A DNA stretch of 12,941 nt, from positions 1 to 12,941 of the forward strand of contig SBBH01000145.1 of assembly GCA_005239795.1 (NCBI GenBank), given 5' to 3'. Position numbers and translations under genes: made by a program. How positions within the stretch are numbered: position 1 is the first letter of the stretch; every line of letters begins with the position of its first letter. This document shows positions 1 through 7,718 of the stretch, in pieces. This DNA comes from Planctomycetales bacterium. GTDB lineage: Bacteria; Planctomycetota; SBBH01. The notes below the pieces were generated by a model, which worked only from the letters and a program-made list of their open reading frames with translations, was not told the DNA's origin and searched no databases.

Positions 1-1
1 C

Positions 2-295
2 TCCTGTGTGGTCGTTTTGAAGGGAGGCGCCGTCGACGAGCATGATGAGGAAGCCAAGAAGCGCTCTGCCGAGATCCAAACGGCGCTCGAGAAATCCGTT
101 CCCTGGATCATGCAATCGATCCATGACATCGTTCTGCGCATTCCAGCCGAGGATCGGGATCAGATCATCTACGAGGATGGGGCGAAGCGTCTCGCGGGGG
201 AGATCAAGGATGTCATCAACCAGCGGTTCAAGGCGAAATACGGAGAGGATGTGGTGAAGGAAGTCTGGCTGCCGACCCGGCGGCCCGCCCAATGA
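2..295 (+). CDS. fliL: FliL-like flagellar basal body-associated protein, C-terminal part (5' end outside window)
   Basis: The reading frame is open to the left edge of the window, so only the C-terminal ~97 codons are present; a GTG at 8 is in frame but is unlikely to be the real start. The visible part has the pattern of the FliL C-terminal domain: a beta strand (CVVVLKG), a charged helix starting EEAKKRSAEI, a helix ending in a DQIIYEDGAKRLAGEIKDVIN-like stretch, and a final VVKEVWL strand that matches the usual VVxVxF end. FliL is a single-pass inner-membrane protein around the stator and basal body; its N-terminal membrane helix would lie upstream. It is followed after 18 bases by fliN, which supports a flagellar role. 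The family match rests on pattern and context, so a divergent protein of another family is possible. Confidence 0.7.
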   Translation, partial: SCVVVLKGGAVDEHDEEAKKRSAEIQTALEKSVPWIMQSIHDIVLRIPAEDRDQIIYEDGAKRLAGEIKDVINQRFKAKYGEDVVKEVWLPTRRPAQ

Positions 296-313
296 CCGAA
301 GCGAGGAGGGGGC

Positions 314-646
314 ATGCCTGAAGAGAAAAACACTGAGAAGCCGGGGCAGGACAAAGTCGATGAGACTCTCTCCACTGTCGCAGCCGTTACCGGGGATATC
401 CAGATGCTCAAGGATATTCCCCTGGAGGTTCGCATCGAGCTCGGACGCAGCCGCATGTACCTGGCGGATGTCCTGAAACTGAAGGTGGGGTCGCTCGTGG
501 AGCTTGACAAGCTTGCCGGCGACCCGGTGGATATCGTCGTCAACGACAAGCCGGTCGCCCGGGGCGAGGTGCTGGTCTTGAACGACAATTTCTGCGTGCG
601 GATCACGGATGTCTTCAATTCGGAGGAGCGGACCCGTAGGACATGA
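314..646 (+). CDS. fliN: Flagellar motor switch protein FliN
   Basis: This is a 110-residue protein with one SpoA (surface presentation of antigens) domain at about residues 31-104. The domain shows the FliN pattern of DIPLEVRIELGRSRM, then a VGSLVELDKLAGDPVDI core and the closing ARGEVLVLNDNFCVRITDV. FliN forms the lower part of the cytoplasmic C-ring with FliM and helps dock the export ATPase complex. The first ~30 residues are polar and probably disordered. ATG 314 is chosen because a strong Shine-Dalgarno (GAGGAGGGGG, 302-311) precedes it. The length is normal for a short FliN, without the CheC-like extension seen in FliY. No FliM gene lies between the FliL fragment and this gene, so fliM must be upstream or elsewhere. 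Confidence 0.93.
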   Translation: MPEEKNTEKPGQDKVDETLSTVAAVTGDIQMLKDIPLEVRIELGRSRMYLADVLKLKVGSLVELDKLAGDPVDIVVNDKPVARGEVLVLNDNFCVRITDVFNSEERTRRT

Positions 647-650
647 TTTC

Positions 651-1346
651 ATGAGACAGGCTCTTATTTTTTTGAGTTTCGTTTTGTGGGGCGCCGCTCT
701 GGACGGGCGCGCTGGCGATCCGCCTCCCCCTCCCGCTGAGGAGGCGCCTCAGCCTGCGCAGGATGGCGGGATCATCGGCCGCAGGCCCGCCGCCGACCCG
801 TCCCGCTCCCTGGCTGATCCTCTTGTGGCGCGCGGCGACGCGGTCCGGATGATTCTGTCGCTCGCGGCGGTCCTGGCGGCCCTGGTGGGAGGGGTCTGGT
901 TCTTGCGGCGGATGGTGCCTGGGGTCAAGGCGGCGGGCGCCAACCGCTTGATCGAGATTCTTTCCCGGACGGCCGTGGGGCCTAAACAGTCTGTTGTACT
1001 TCTGCGGGTGGGATCGCGCATGATCCTCGTGGGGGTTACCTCCGACTCCGTCCGGATGCTCTCGGAGTTCGGCGAGGGGGCCGAGATAGAGCGTCTGATC
1101 CCCGCGGTGCCGGGCGCCGCCGCTAAGGGAGGGGCATTCGGCGAAAAAGTGCGCCAGATGATGACAGTCTTGCGCCCCACGCCGGTCGGTGAGTTCGAGG
1201 CCGAAGAGGCGGTCGAGTTTCGCGTGCGAAGGGAGATCGACGCCATCCGGAGGAAATTGTCGTCTTGGGAGGATGAGGAACGCTCCGCGCCGGTTTCTGG
1301 AGGCCCCACGGAAGGGGGAACTTCAGGCGCCGGACGAAGCGCATGA
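651..1346 (+). CDS. fliO: Flagellar biosynthesis protein FliO
   Basis: FliO is an inner-membrane protein that helps FliP assemble into the export gate. I start it at ATG 651, with TAGGA at 637-641; an in-frame ATG at 609 lies inside fliN and would bury the hydrophobic N-terminus. The 231-residue product has a signal-peptide-like start (MRQALIFLSFVLWGAAL), a proline-rich periplasmic stretch (about 24-55), one membrane helix (about 67-85) and a cytoplasmic FliO domain. That domain carries the characteristic SRTAVGPKQSVVLLRVGSRM..LVGVT core at about 105-130. Residues ~150-231 form a charged, Gly/Pro-rich tail that makes the protein longer than the ~125-residue enteric FliO. The position directly before fliP supports the call. 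Confidence 0.88.
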   Translation: MRQALIFLSFVLWGAALDGRAGDPPPPPAEEAPQPAQDGGIIGRRPAADPSRSLADPLVARGDAVRMILSLAAVLAALVGGVWFLRRMVPGVKAAGANRLIEILSRTAVGPKQSVVLLRVGSRMILVGVTSDSVRMLSEFGEGAEIERLIPAVPGAAAKGGAFGEKVRQMMTVLRPTPVGEFEAEEAVEFRVRREIDAIRRKLSSWEDEERSAPVSGGPTEGGTSGAGRSA

Positions 1347-1403
1347 CGGAGTCGGCAGGGTCGTAGGCGTTCGGTGTGTCACGGCTCGGCTCGGAGGGGG
1401 GGC

Positions 1404-2228
1404 GTGCCGCGCAAGAGGACGATAATCGGGGGAAGGCGCGTCCCGCTCAGGACTGCGCTTTTCGTTGTGATTTTCTCCGTGCTATTGGGGGGGATTGCCG
1501 ACGCCTCGGCCGCCGAGCCGGAGGATCTGCCGGTCCCGCATCCCACGTTCTTCAAGACCGCCGAGGGGCCCAAGGAAGTCGCCGCCGCCGTCGAGATCCT
1601 TCTCCTCATCACGGTGCTGTCGCTGGCGCCGGCGATTCTGATGATGACGACGGCTTTCACCCGGATCGTGGTGGTTCTGGCATTCCTGCGCCGGGCCCTG
1701 GCGACCCAGTCCCTGCCGCCTGACCAGATCATCATGGGGATGTCGCTCTTCCTGACTTTCCTCGTGATGGGACCGACGTGGCGCGAGGTTTATCAGGAAG
1801 CCTGGGTCCCCTATCTGCGTAAGGAGAACCCGATCGGCCAGCAGGAGATGCTGGCCAAGGGCATGAAGCCGATCAAGACATTCATGACCAAACAGCTCTC
1901 GCGCAACGACTACAAAGATGTTTGGTTGTTTCTCGATCTCGGGAAGTACGAGATCCCGCGGGGCGGGTTCCATTCGCCCGCCCAGATCCCCATGACGGTT
2001 CTTGCCCCCGCCTTCATGCTCAACGAACTCAAGGTGTCGTTCATGATGGGGTTTTTGCTCTTTCTGCCGTTTCTGGTGATTGACATCGTGGTCTCGTCAG
2101 TGCTTCTCTCGATGGGGATGATGATGCTGCCGCCGGTGATGATCTCCCTGCCGTTCAAGATACTTTTGTTTGTCCTGGTCGACGGCTGGGGGCTCGTGGT
2201 CGGCGGGATCGTGCGCAGTTTCGGTTAG
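1404..2228 (+). CDS. fliP: Flagellar type III export gate protein FliP
   Basis: FliP forms the core pentamer of the FliP5Q4R1 export gate in the inner membrane. GTG 1404 is preferred because a purine-rich Shine-Dalgarno (GGAGGGGGGG, 1393-1402) sits right in front; the in-frame GTG at 1374 would add ten arginine-rich residues. The 274-residue product starts with a basic segment and a cleavable signal-like helix (about 13-36), as FliP usually does. Conserved features follow: AFTRIVVVLAFLRRAL (~84-100), SLPPDQIIMGMSLFLTFLVM (~103-122), and both FliP family signatures, PAFMLNELKVSFMMGF (~202-217) and LPFLVIDIVVSSVLLSMGMMM (~221-241). About 57 bases without a gene separate it from fliO. The G7 run just before the start could alter ribosome-site spacing if it slips. 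Confidence 0.95.
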   Translation: MPRKRTIIGGRRVPLRTALFVVIFSVLLGGIADASAAEPEDLPVPHPTFFKTAEGPKEVAAAVEILLLITVLSLAPAILMMTTAFTRIVVVLAFLRRALATQSLPPDQIIMGMSLFLTFLVMGPTWREVYQEAWVPYLRKENPIGQQEMLAKGMKPIKTFMTKQLSRNDYKDVWLFLDLGKYEIPRGGFHSPAQIPMTVLAPAFMLNELKVSFMMGFLLFLPFLVIDIVVSSVLLSMGMMMLPPVMISLPFKILLFVLVDGWGLVVGGIVRSFG

Positions 2229-2237
2229 GGAACGCGT

Positions 2238-2510
2238 ATGGACATGTCCGCGGTCGCGATCGAGATGGGGAAACAGGCGCTGATCCTGTCCCTGGTGATT
2301 TCCGCGCCGATCCTGGCGGCGGGGCTTCTGGTGGGGCTTCTGATCAGCATCCTGCAGGCGGTGACGCAGATCCACGAGATGACGCTGGCCTTCGTCCCCA
2401 AGATCATCGCGATGACGCTGGTAGCCATCTTCTTCCTGCCCTGGATGATCCAGAAGATGCTCGATTACACACAGGAGGTGTTTGTCAATTTCCCCATTCT
2501 GATCCATTGA
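2238..2510 (+). CDS. fliQ: Flagellar type III export gate protein FliQ
   Basis: This 90-residue protein has two membrane helices (about residues 13-36 and 50-72) separated by the conserved loop LLISILQAVTQIHEMTLAFVPKI, the hallmark of FliQ and its injectisome homologues SctS/YscS. Four copies pack round the FliP-FliR core of the export gate. ATG 2238 starts nine bases after the fliP stop with AGGGA (2227-2231) as ribosome site; ATG 2244, two codons in, cannot be excluded. Length and order between fliP and fliR are standard. Confidence 0.95.
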   Translation: MDMSAVAIEMGKQALILSLVISAPILAAGLLVGLLISILQAVTQIHEMTLAFVPKIIAMTLVAIFFLPWMIQKMLDYTQEVFVNFPILIH

Positions 2511-2511
2511 C

Positions 2512-3288
2512 ATGGAACCTTGGTCCGAGCTTTTTCTTATCTTCGTGCTTGTCCTCTTTCGCATTGCGGGGTTCGTCATCTTCGCACCGTTTTTGGGGAG
2601 CCGGAACATCCCCGGTGCGATGAAGGGGCTCCTGACCGTGGCGCTGGCGCTGCTTTTGTTTCCCGCCGTTGTGCACGGCCGCGCTCTGGCGGCGCCGACG
2701 GATCTCGGCGGATTCGTGGCATGCGCGGTTTCTGAAACCGCGGTGGGGATCCTCTTCGGCTTCGTGAGCTCCCTGGTTTTCGTCGGCATCCAGCTCGGGG
2801 GGCACCTCATTGGGCAGAAGATGGGGTTTGCAATGGCGAACGTCGTCGACCCGTTCACCGAAGCGGAAGTGACCTTGGTCGAGGAGTTCAAGTTCTTCCT
2901 GGCGGTTTTTGTGTTTTTGGCGGTGGGCGGGCACCACCTCTTGATGCGGTCCTTGGCGGGGACATTCGCCGTCATCCCGCTGGGGGGGGCGGCATTTCGC
3001 CCTTCCCTGGGAATGGTTCTCGCGGAGCAGTGTGGCTCGATCTTCCTCATCGCACTTCAGGCGGCGGCGCCGGCCCTGGGGGCTATGTTCCTGGTGACCC
3101 TGGCGATGGGATTCCTAGCGCGGGCCGTCCCCCAGGTCAACATCATGATGATCAGCTTCCCGATTCAGATTGCCGTGGGGCTCATCGTGCTCGTGATCTT
3201 CATGCCCGTGCTGATGGATATTGTCGTGCGGGCGCCCGGCGGCATCGGCTGGAACCTAGAGATCCTGACGCGTCTGATGACGCCGTAA
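2512..3288 (+). CDS. fliR: Flagellar type III export gate protein FliR
   Basis: This 258-residue polytopic membrane protein is the single FliR subunit that caps the FliP/FliQ export gate. Conserved FliR stretches are visible: an N-terminal helix with FRIAGFVIFAPFLGSRNIP, a central GGHLIGQKMGFAMANVVDP (about 95-113), and GFLARAVPQVNIMMISFPIQIAVG (about 202-225), where PQxNxxxxxFPxxI is a family hallmark. The ATG lies one base after the fliQ stop with no strong Shine-Dalgarno, suggesting translational coupling. An uninterrupted G8 run (2982-2989) lies inside the frame; the reading frame is intact here. Confidence 0.94.
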   Translation: MEPWSELFLIFVLVLFRIAGFVIFAPFLGSRNIPGAMKGLLTVALALLLFPAVVHGRALAAPTDLGGFVACAVSETAVGILFGFVSSLVFVGIQLGGHLIGQKMGFAMANVVDPFTEAEVTLVEEFKFFLAVFVFLAVGGHHLLMRSLAGTFAVIPLGGAAFRPSLGMVLAEQCGSIFLIALQAAAPALGAMFLVTLAMGFLARAVPQVNIMMISFPIQIAVGLIVLVIFMPVLMDIVVRAPGGIGWNLEILTRLMTP

Positions 3289-3303
3289 GGAAGCGGAGCG
3301 CGC

Positions 3304-4401
3304 ATGGCGGATGATTCACGAGGCGAGCGGACAGAGGCCCCGACCCCGCGGCGGCGCCAGGAGGCGCGCGAGCGCGGGAATGTCGTGCGCAGCGTCGACC
3401 TAGGTTCGGCTTTTTTTCTCCTGGGGGCTTTTCTTCTTCTTTATTTCATGGGGAGCCGGATCCTGACAGCTCTGGGGGCCTACGAAGAAAAAATCCTGAT
3501 GGACATCGACCGGCCCCCCTTAGATGTCTCTTCCACCGTGCGCCTGGCGGTGGACATGGTGCAAGCCTCGGGCGGAGTCATCCTTCCTTTCCTGATCGCT
3601 CTGATGGTCCTTGGCGTCGCTGTCAACATCCTTCAGACGGGGTTCGTCTTTTCCGGGCGATCCCTGACGCCGGACCTGGGGCGGCTGAACCCCCTCACGG
3701 GATTTGGCCGGTTGTTTTCGGCCCAGAGCGGGATGCGTTTGGTGATGAGCCTCCTCAAGATCGTGGTGATCGGCGTCGTCATGTTCTGGATCGTCCGGCG
3801 CGAGGTGGAGGGGATGATGCCGCTTGCGACGCTCGACGCCTGGGGGATCCTGGGAGCGATCAGCTCGGCCATCTTTTTCACGGCCATGAAGATGGCGTTG
3901 CTTCTTGTGGGCCTGGCGGTGCTCGACTACCTGTTCCAGCGCTGGCAACATGAAAAGGAACTGCGGATGACCAAGCAGGAGGTCCGCGACGAGCTGCGCC
4001 GCTACGAAGGGGATCCCCAGATCCGCCAGCGCCGGCTCCAGCTGGCGCGCCAGCTCGCTCGCCAGCGCATGATGAAAGCGGTGGAGAAGGCGGACGTGGT
4101 GATCACGAACCCAACGGAACTGGCGATCGCCCTGCACTACGATCCGGCAAACATGTCCGCACCGCGCGTCGTGGCCAAGGGGGCGCGTCTCATGGCCCTC
4201 CGGATCCGACAGGTCGCGAGCGAGCACCAAATTCCCATCGTCGAGCGTAAACCCTTGGCCCAGGCGCTCTTCGCGGCCTGTAAGGTGGGGGATGTGATTC
4301 CCGAACAGCTCTACAAGGCGGTGGCGGAAGTGCTCTCGTTCATCTACGGGCTGGATCCGGCGCGGGGCCAGAAATTCGCCCAGGCCGGCGCGGCCAGATA
4401 A
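3304..4401 (+). CDS. flhB: Flagellar export switch protein FlhB, with NPTE in place of the NPTH cleavage motif
   Basis: FlhB controls the change from rod/hook to filament substrates in the flagellar type III secretion system. The 365-residue protein begins with the typical N-terminus (ERTEAPTPRRRQEARERGNVVRS, about 8-30), has four membrane segments in about residues 34-210, and ends in a cytoplasmic domain containing ADVVITNPTELAIALHYD. In most family members this site reads NPTH, and the chain cleaves itself between Asn and Pro. Here N269, P270 and T271 are present but residue 272 is Glu. The rest of the C-terminal domain (RVVAKGARLMALRIRQVA, PLAQALFAACKVGDVIPEQLYKAVAEVL) is standard, so the gene looks functional. 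It is followed after 15 bases by flhA. Confidence 0.96.
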   Translation: MADDSRGERTEAPTPRRRQEARERGNVVRSVDLGSAFFLLGAFLLLYFMGSRILTALGAYEEKILMDIDRPPLDVSSTVRLAVDMVQASGGVILPFLIALMVLGVAVNILQTGFVFSGRSLTPDLGRLNPLTGFGRLFSAQSGMRLVMSLLKIVVIGVVMFWIVRREVEGMMPLATLDAWGILGAISSAIFFTAMKMALLLVGLAVLDYLFQRWQHEKELRMTKQEVRDELRRYEGDPQIRQRRLQLARQLARQRMMKAVEKADVVITNPTELAIALHYDPANMSAPRVVAKGARLMALRIRQVASEHQIPIVERKPLAQALFAACKVGDVIPEQLYKAVAEVLSFIYGLDPARGQKFAQAGAAR

Positions 4402-4416
4402 GGAGAAAAGGCAGAC

Positions 4417-6513
4417 ATGGCGGCAGGCACGGCAGGCACCAGGACCTTCTGGCAGACGGTGGAAGCGAACCGCGGCCTCATTGTCTCGATGCTTCTCGTG
4501 GCCTTTCCCGCTCTCATCATCCTCCCCTTGGCGCCGCTGGTCCTGGATTTCCTCCTGGTTCTCAACATGACGCTCTCCGTTTTGATCCTCTTGACGACGA
4601 TCTACGTCCAGGGGCCGCTGCAACTCTCGGTCTTCCCCTCGCTGCTTCTCGTGACAACCCTCTTTCGGCTGGTCTTGAACATCGCGACGACGCGGTTGAT
4701 TCTGGCCAACGCCGAACAGGGGGACGACGCTGCGGGCCAGGTGGTGAAGACCTTCGGCACGTTCGTGGCGGGCGACAACGAGGTGGTGGGATTCATCCTG
4801 TTTGCGATCCTCGTCATCATCCAATTTGTCGTGATCACGAAAGGCGCAACGCGCATCGCAGAAGTGGCTGCCCGGTTCACCCTCGACGGGATGCCCGGCA
4901 AGCAGATGGCGATCGACGCGGATCTCAACGCCGGCATGATCACGGAAGCCGAGGCCCGCGAACGGCGCGCCATGATCGCCAAGGAAGCGGATTTCTACGG
5001 CGCCATGGACGGCGCCTCCAAGTTCGTTCGGGGGGACGCGGTCGCCGGGCTCATCATCATCTTCATCAACATTGTCGGCGGGCTCGTGATCGGGGTTTTC
5101 GAGCACGGCATGCCGGTGACGGAGGCGCTTTCCATCTTCACGAAACTCACCATCGGCGACGGCCTCGTGAGCCAGCTTCCCGCCTTCATCATCTCGGTGG
5201 CTTCGGGGCTCCTCGTGACGCGCGCGACGGCCCAGGCCCAGCTGGGGGAAGAGCTCCTCCAGCAGATCTTCTCCCGTCCGCTGACGCTCTGGACCGTGAC
5301 GGGGTTTCTGGGGGCGCTCCTGGTGACGCCGCTTCCGAAGTTCGTGGTGGCGATGGTGGGCATCGGGTGCGCTTCGATCGCCTACGCGGTGGAGCGGCGC
5401 ACGCGCGGCGAGACCCGCAAGAAAGATGAAGAGGATCGCAGGCGCCTCGCGAAGATCCCGCCCAAGGTCCAGGCCCTTCTTCCCATCGACGCGATGGAGC
5501 TCGAGATCGGCTACGCCCTCATCAAGATCGTCGAGGCCACGCATGGCGGGGATCTCCTCGACCGGATCACCATGATCCGCAGGCAGCTGGCGCTCGAGAT
5601 CGGGATCGTGGTCCCCCCGATTCGTATCCGGGACAACATGCAGCTGTCGCCCAACCAGTACGTGATCAAGATCCGCGGCGCGGTCGTCTCTAAGGGGGAG
5701 TCCTATCCGGGTCAGCTTTTGGCGATGGACCCGGGCACCACGAGGGGGAAGCTCGACGGGATGCAGACCACGGAGCCCGCCTTCGGACTGCCGGCCGTCT
5801 GGATCTCCGCGGCCCAGCGCGCCCGGGCCGAAGCCCTGGGCTACACGGTGGTGGATGCCGCCAGCGTCATTGCGACCCACCTCACCGAAGTGATCCGCGC
5901 CAACGCCGAGAAGCTCCTGACGCGCACTGAGGTCCACTCCTTGATCGAAAATCTCAAGACCGCCAACGAAGGCCGCGCCGTGAAACTCATCGACGAGGTT
6001 GTCGACAAGACAGTGAAGATCGGAGATATCCAGAAGGTTCTGCAGAATCTTCTGCGCGAGCGCGTCTCGATCCGGGATCTTGAAACGATCCTGGAGTCCC
6101 TGGGCGACGTGGGAGGTAAAACCAAGGACCCGACGCTCCTCACGGAGTACGTCCGGATGTCCCTGGGACGGACCATTTGCCAGTCGGTTCAGGAGAAGGG
6201 GATCATCCATTGTGTGACGTTGGATCCGAAGATGGAGGAAATCCTCGTCCAGGCGATGGAGCACACGGAAAGCGGCACGTTCCTGACTCTTCCGCCAAAG
6301 ACCGTAAAGAACGTCATCGACGCAATCGCCGCCGAGGTCGAGAAGTTGGTCGTTGCGGGTCATCCGCCGGTTGTGCTATGTTCGCCGCAGATTCGCGCGC
6401 AGGTGAAACGGATCACCGACAATGCCGGACACCAGTTCACCGTCCTGTCCTACAACGAGATCCTGCCGGACATGAGAGTTGAAACAACGGGGGTGGCAGC
6501 GCTCGCCGTTTGA
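4417..6513 (+). CDS. flhA: Flagellar type III export gate protein FlhA
   Basis: FlhA forms the nonameric ring whose membrane part couples proton flow to export and whose cytoplasmic part docks substrate-chaperone complexes. The 698-residue length is normal. About residues 20-330 contain the membrane helices, and the family signature RIAEVAARFTLDGMPGKQMA lies at 146-165 (arginine 146), followed by IDADLNAGMI. The remainder is the soluble domain, with GYALIKIVE, SPNQYVIKIRG, PGTTRGKLDG, TEPAFGLPAVWI and GRTICQ elements typical of FlhA. ATG 4417 has a good ribosome site (AAGGAGAAAA, 4400-4409). Its stop overlaps an in-frame TTG of flhF. Confidence 0.97.
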   Translation: MAAGTAGTRTFWQTVEANRGLIVSMLLVAFPALIILPLAPLVLDFLLVLNMTLSVLILLTTIYVQGPLQLSVFPSLLLVTTLFRLVLNIATTRLILANAEQGDDAAGQVVKTFGTFVAGDNEVVGFILFAILVIIQFVVITKGATRIAEVAARFTLDGMPGKQMAIDADLNAGMITEAEARERRAMIAKEADFYGAMDGASKFVRGDAVAGLIIIFINIVGGLVIGVFEHGMPVTEALSIFTKLTIGDGLVSQLPAFIISVASGLLVTRATAQAQLGEELLQQIFSRPLTLWTVTGFLGALLVTPLPKFVVAMVGIGCASIAYAVERRTRGETRKKDEEDRRRLAKIPPKVQALLPIDAMELEIGYALIKIVEATHGGDLLDRITMIRRQLALEIGIVVPPIRIRDNMQLSPNQYVIKIRGAVVSKGESYPGQLLAMDPGTTRGKLDGMQTTEPAFGLPAVWISAAQRARAEALGYTVVDAASVIATHLTEVIRANAEKLLTRTEVHSLIENLKTANEGRAVKLIDEVVDKTVKIGDIQKVLQNLLRERVSIRDLETILESLGDVGGKTKDPTLLTEYVRMSLGRTICQSVQEKGIIHCVTLDPKMEEILVQAMEHTESGTFLTLPPKTVKNVIDAIAAEVEKLVVAGHPPVVLCSPQIRAQVKRITDNAGHQFTVLSYNEILPDMRVETTGVAALAV

Positions 6514-6533
6514 CGCCCGCGCCGCAGAAGGCC

Positions 6534-7718
6534 ATGAACATACGCACTTTTTTAGGGGCCTCCGAGGACAAGGTGATCGCCCAGATCAAGCAGGCGTTTG
6601 GTCGGGACGCTGTGATCTTGAGCACCCGGCGTGTCAAGCGCGAGGGGCTGATGGGACTTATGGGGCGGACCGTCATTGAAGTCGAGGCCTGTAGCGGAAG
6701 GGACGTGGCCCGCACCAAGATGCTCGCGCGGCGGATCGAACCCAGCTTTCCGGGAGGGGGAGGGGGGACAGCCGCTGCCTCTTCCGCCGCGTCCCTTTCG
6801 GCAGGCGGGGAGATCCTGCGAGAACTCCAGTACGTGAAATCTGCCATTGTCGAGATGGCGGGACGTGTCAGGGGCGATGTGCCGGATCTGACCCCTGAGC
6901 TTCAGGAAGCCTACCAGAGGCTTGTGGAAAATGAGGTGGCCAAGGACATCGCCTGCGCCATCGTCAAATCCTTAAACGAGAAGCTCTCCCGCGATCAGCT
7001 CAAGGACCCGGAAATCCTCCGGACGCATTTGCGCGCGGTGCTCGAGGAGCGTCTCCCGACCTCGGGGCCGATCGTCGTTCCGGGGGGGCGCGCCAAACGC
7101 GTCGTCTTCGTCGGCCCTACCGGCGTGGGGAAGACCACGACCGTCGCCAAGGTCGCCGCCCGGATGCACCTGCGCGAGAAGGTTTCGGTGGGGCTCATCA
7201 CGATCGACACTTACCGTTTGGCGGCGGTCGAACAGCTCCGAAGCTACGCCAACATCCTCAAGATCCCCCTGCGCGTGGCCGACAGCCCTGCGGAGCTGGG
7301 CCGCTCGGTCCAGGATTTTTCGGGGCACGACGTAACCCTGATCGACACCGCGGGGCGCAGTCAGCACGACACGCTGCGCTTGAACGAGCTCAAGCTCTTT
7401 CTCGACGCGGCGCGTCCCGACGAGGTGCATCTGGTGATGAGCCTCACGGCCAACGCCAAGGCGATGTGCCGTACGATCGAGAATTTCATGCCGCTCGGTG
7501 TGACGCAGATCGTCCTCACGAAGCTCGATGAGATCGAGACCTTCGGCCTCATTCTGAATGTCATGGCCCGGGTAGACCGGAAGCTTTCTTATGTCACCTT
7601 TGGCCAATCGGTGCCTGACGACATCGAGCCGGGCCGATCGGGGCGCCTGGCGCGCCTCATCCTGCGCGAGGAGCCTTTGCCGGGCGTGGATCGAAGCGTC
7701 TTCCGGGGGATGGCGTGA
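6534..7718 (+). CDS. flhF: Flagellar placement SRP-type GTPase FlhF
   Basis: FlhF is a GTPase of the SRP54/FtsY family that recruits the first basal-body proteins and sets where flagella are built. The start at ATG 6534 gives MNIRTFLGASEDKVIAQIKQAFGRDAVILSTRRV, the usual FlhF N-terminus; TTG 6510, overlapping the flhA stop, would add eight unusual residues. From 6534 the protein has 394 residues: a B domain (~1-100), an N domain helical bundle, then a G domain. G1 is GPTGVGKT (194-201), G3 is DTAGR (271-275) and G4 is TKLDE (329-333), all intact. An IDTYRLAAVEQLRSYA segment matches the SRP insertion region. AGAAGG (6526-6531) is close to the ATG. The next gene, flhG, overlaps by four bases (GTGA). 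Confidence 0.95.
   Translation: MNIRTFLGASEDKVIAQIKQAFGRDAVILSTRRVKREGLMGLMGRTVIEVEACSGRDVARTKMLARRIEPSFPGGGGGTAAASSAASLSAGGEILRELQYVKSAIVEMAGRVRGDVPDLTPELQEAYQRLVENEVAKDIACAIVKSLNEKLSRDQLKDPEILRTHLRAVLEERLPTSGPIVVPGGRAKRVVFVGPTGVGKTTTVAKVAARMHLREKVSVGLITIDTYRLAAVEQLRSYANILKIPLRVADSPAELGRSVQDFSGHDVTLIDTAGRSQHDTLRLNELKLFLDAARPDEVHLVMSLTANAKAMCRTIENFMPLGVTQIVLTKLDEIETFGLILNVMARVDRKLSYVTFGQSVPDDIEPGRSGRLARLILREEPLPGVDRSVFRGMA

Noticed and set aside
3520..6363. 947-codon open frame on the minus strand across flhB and flhA
   Set aside because: It lies opposite two intact, strongly conserved genes, is rich in Asp, His, Arg and Gln as antisense frames of G+C-rich genes are, and shows no recognisable domain.
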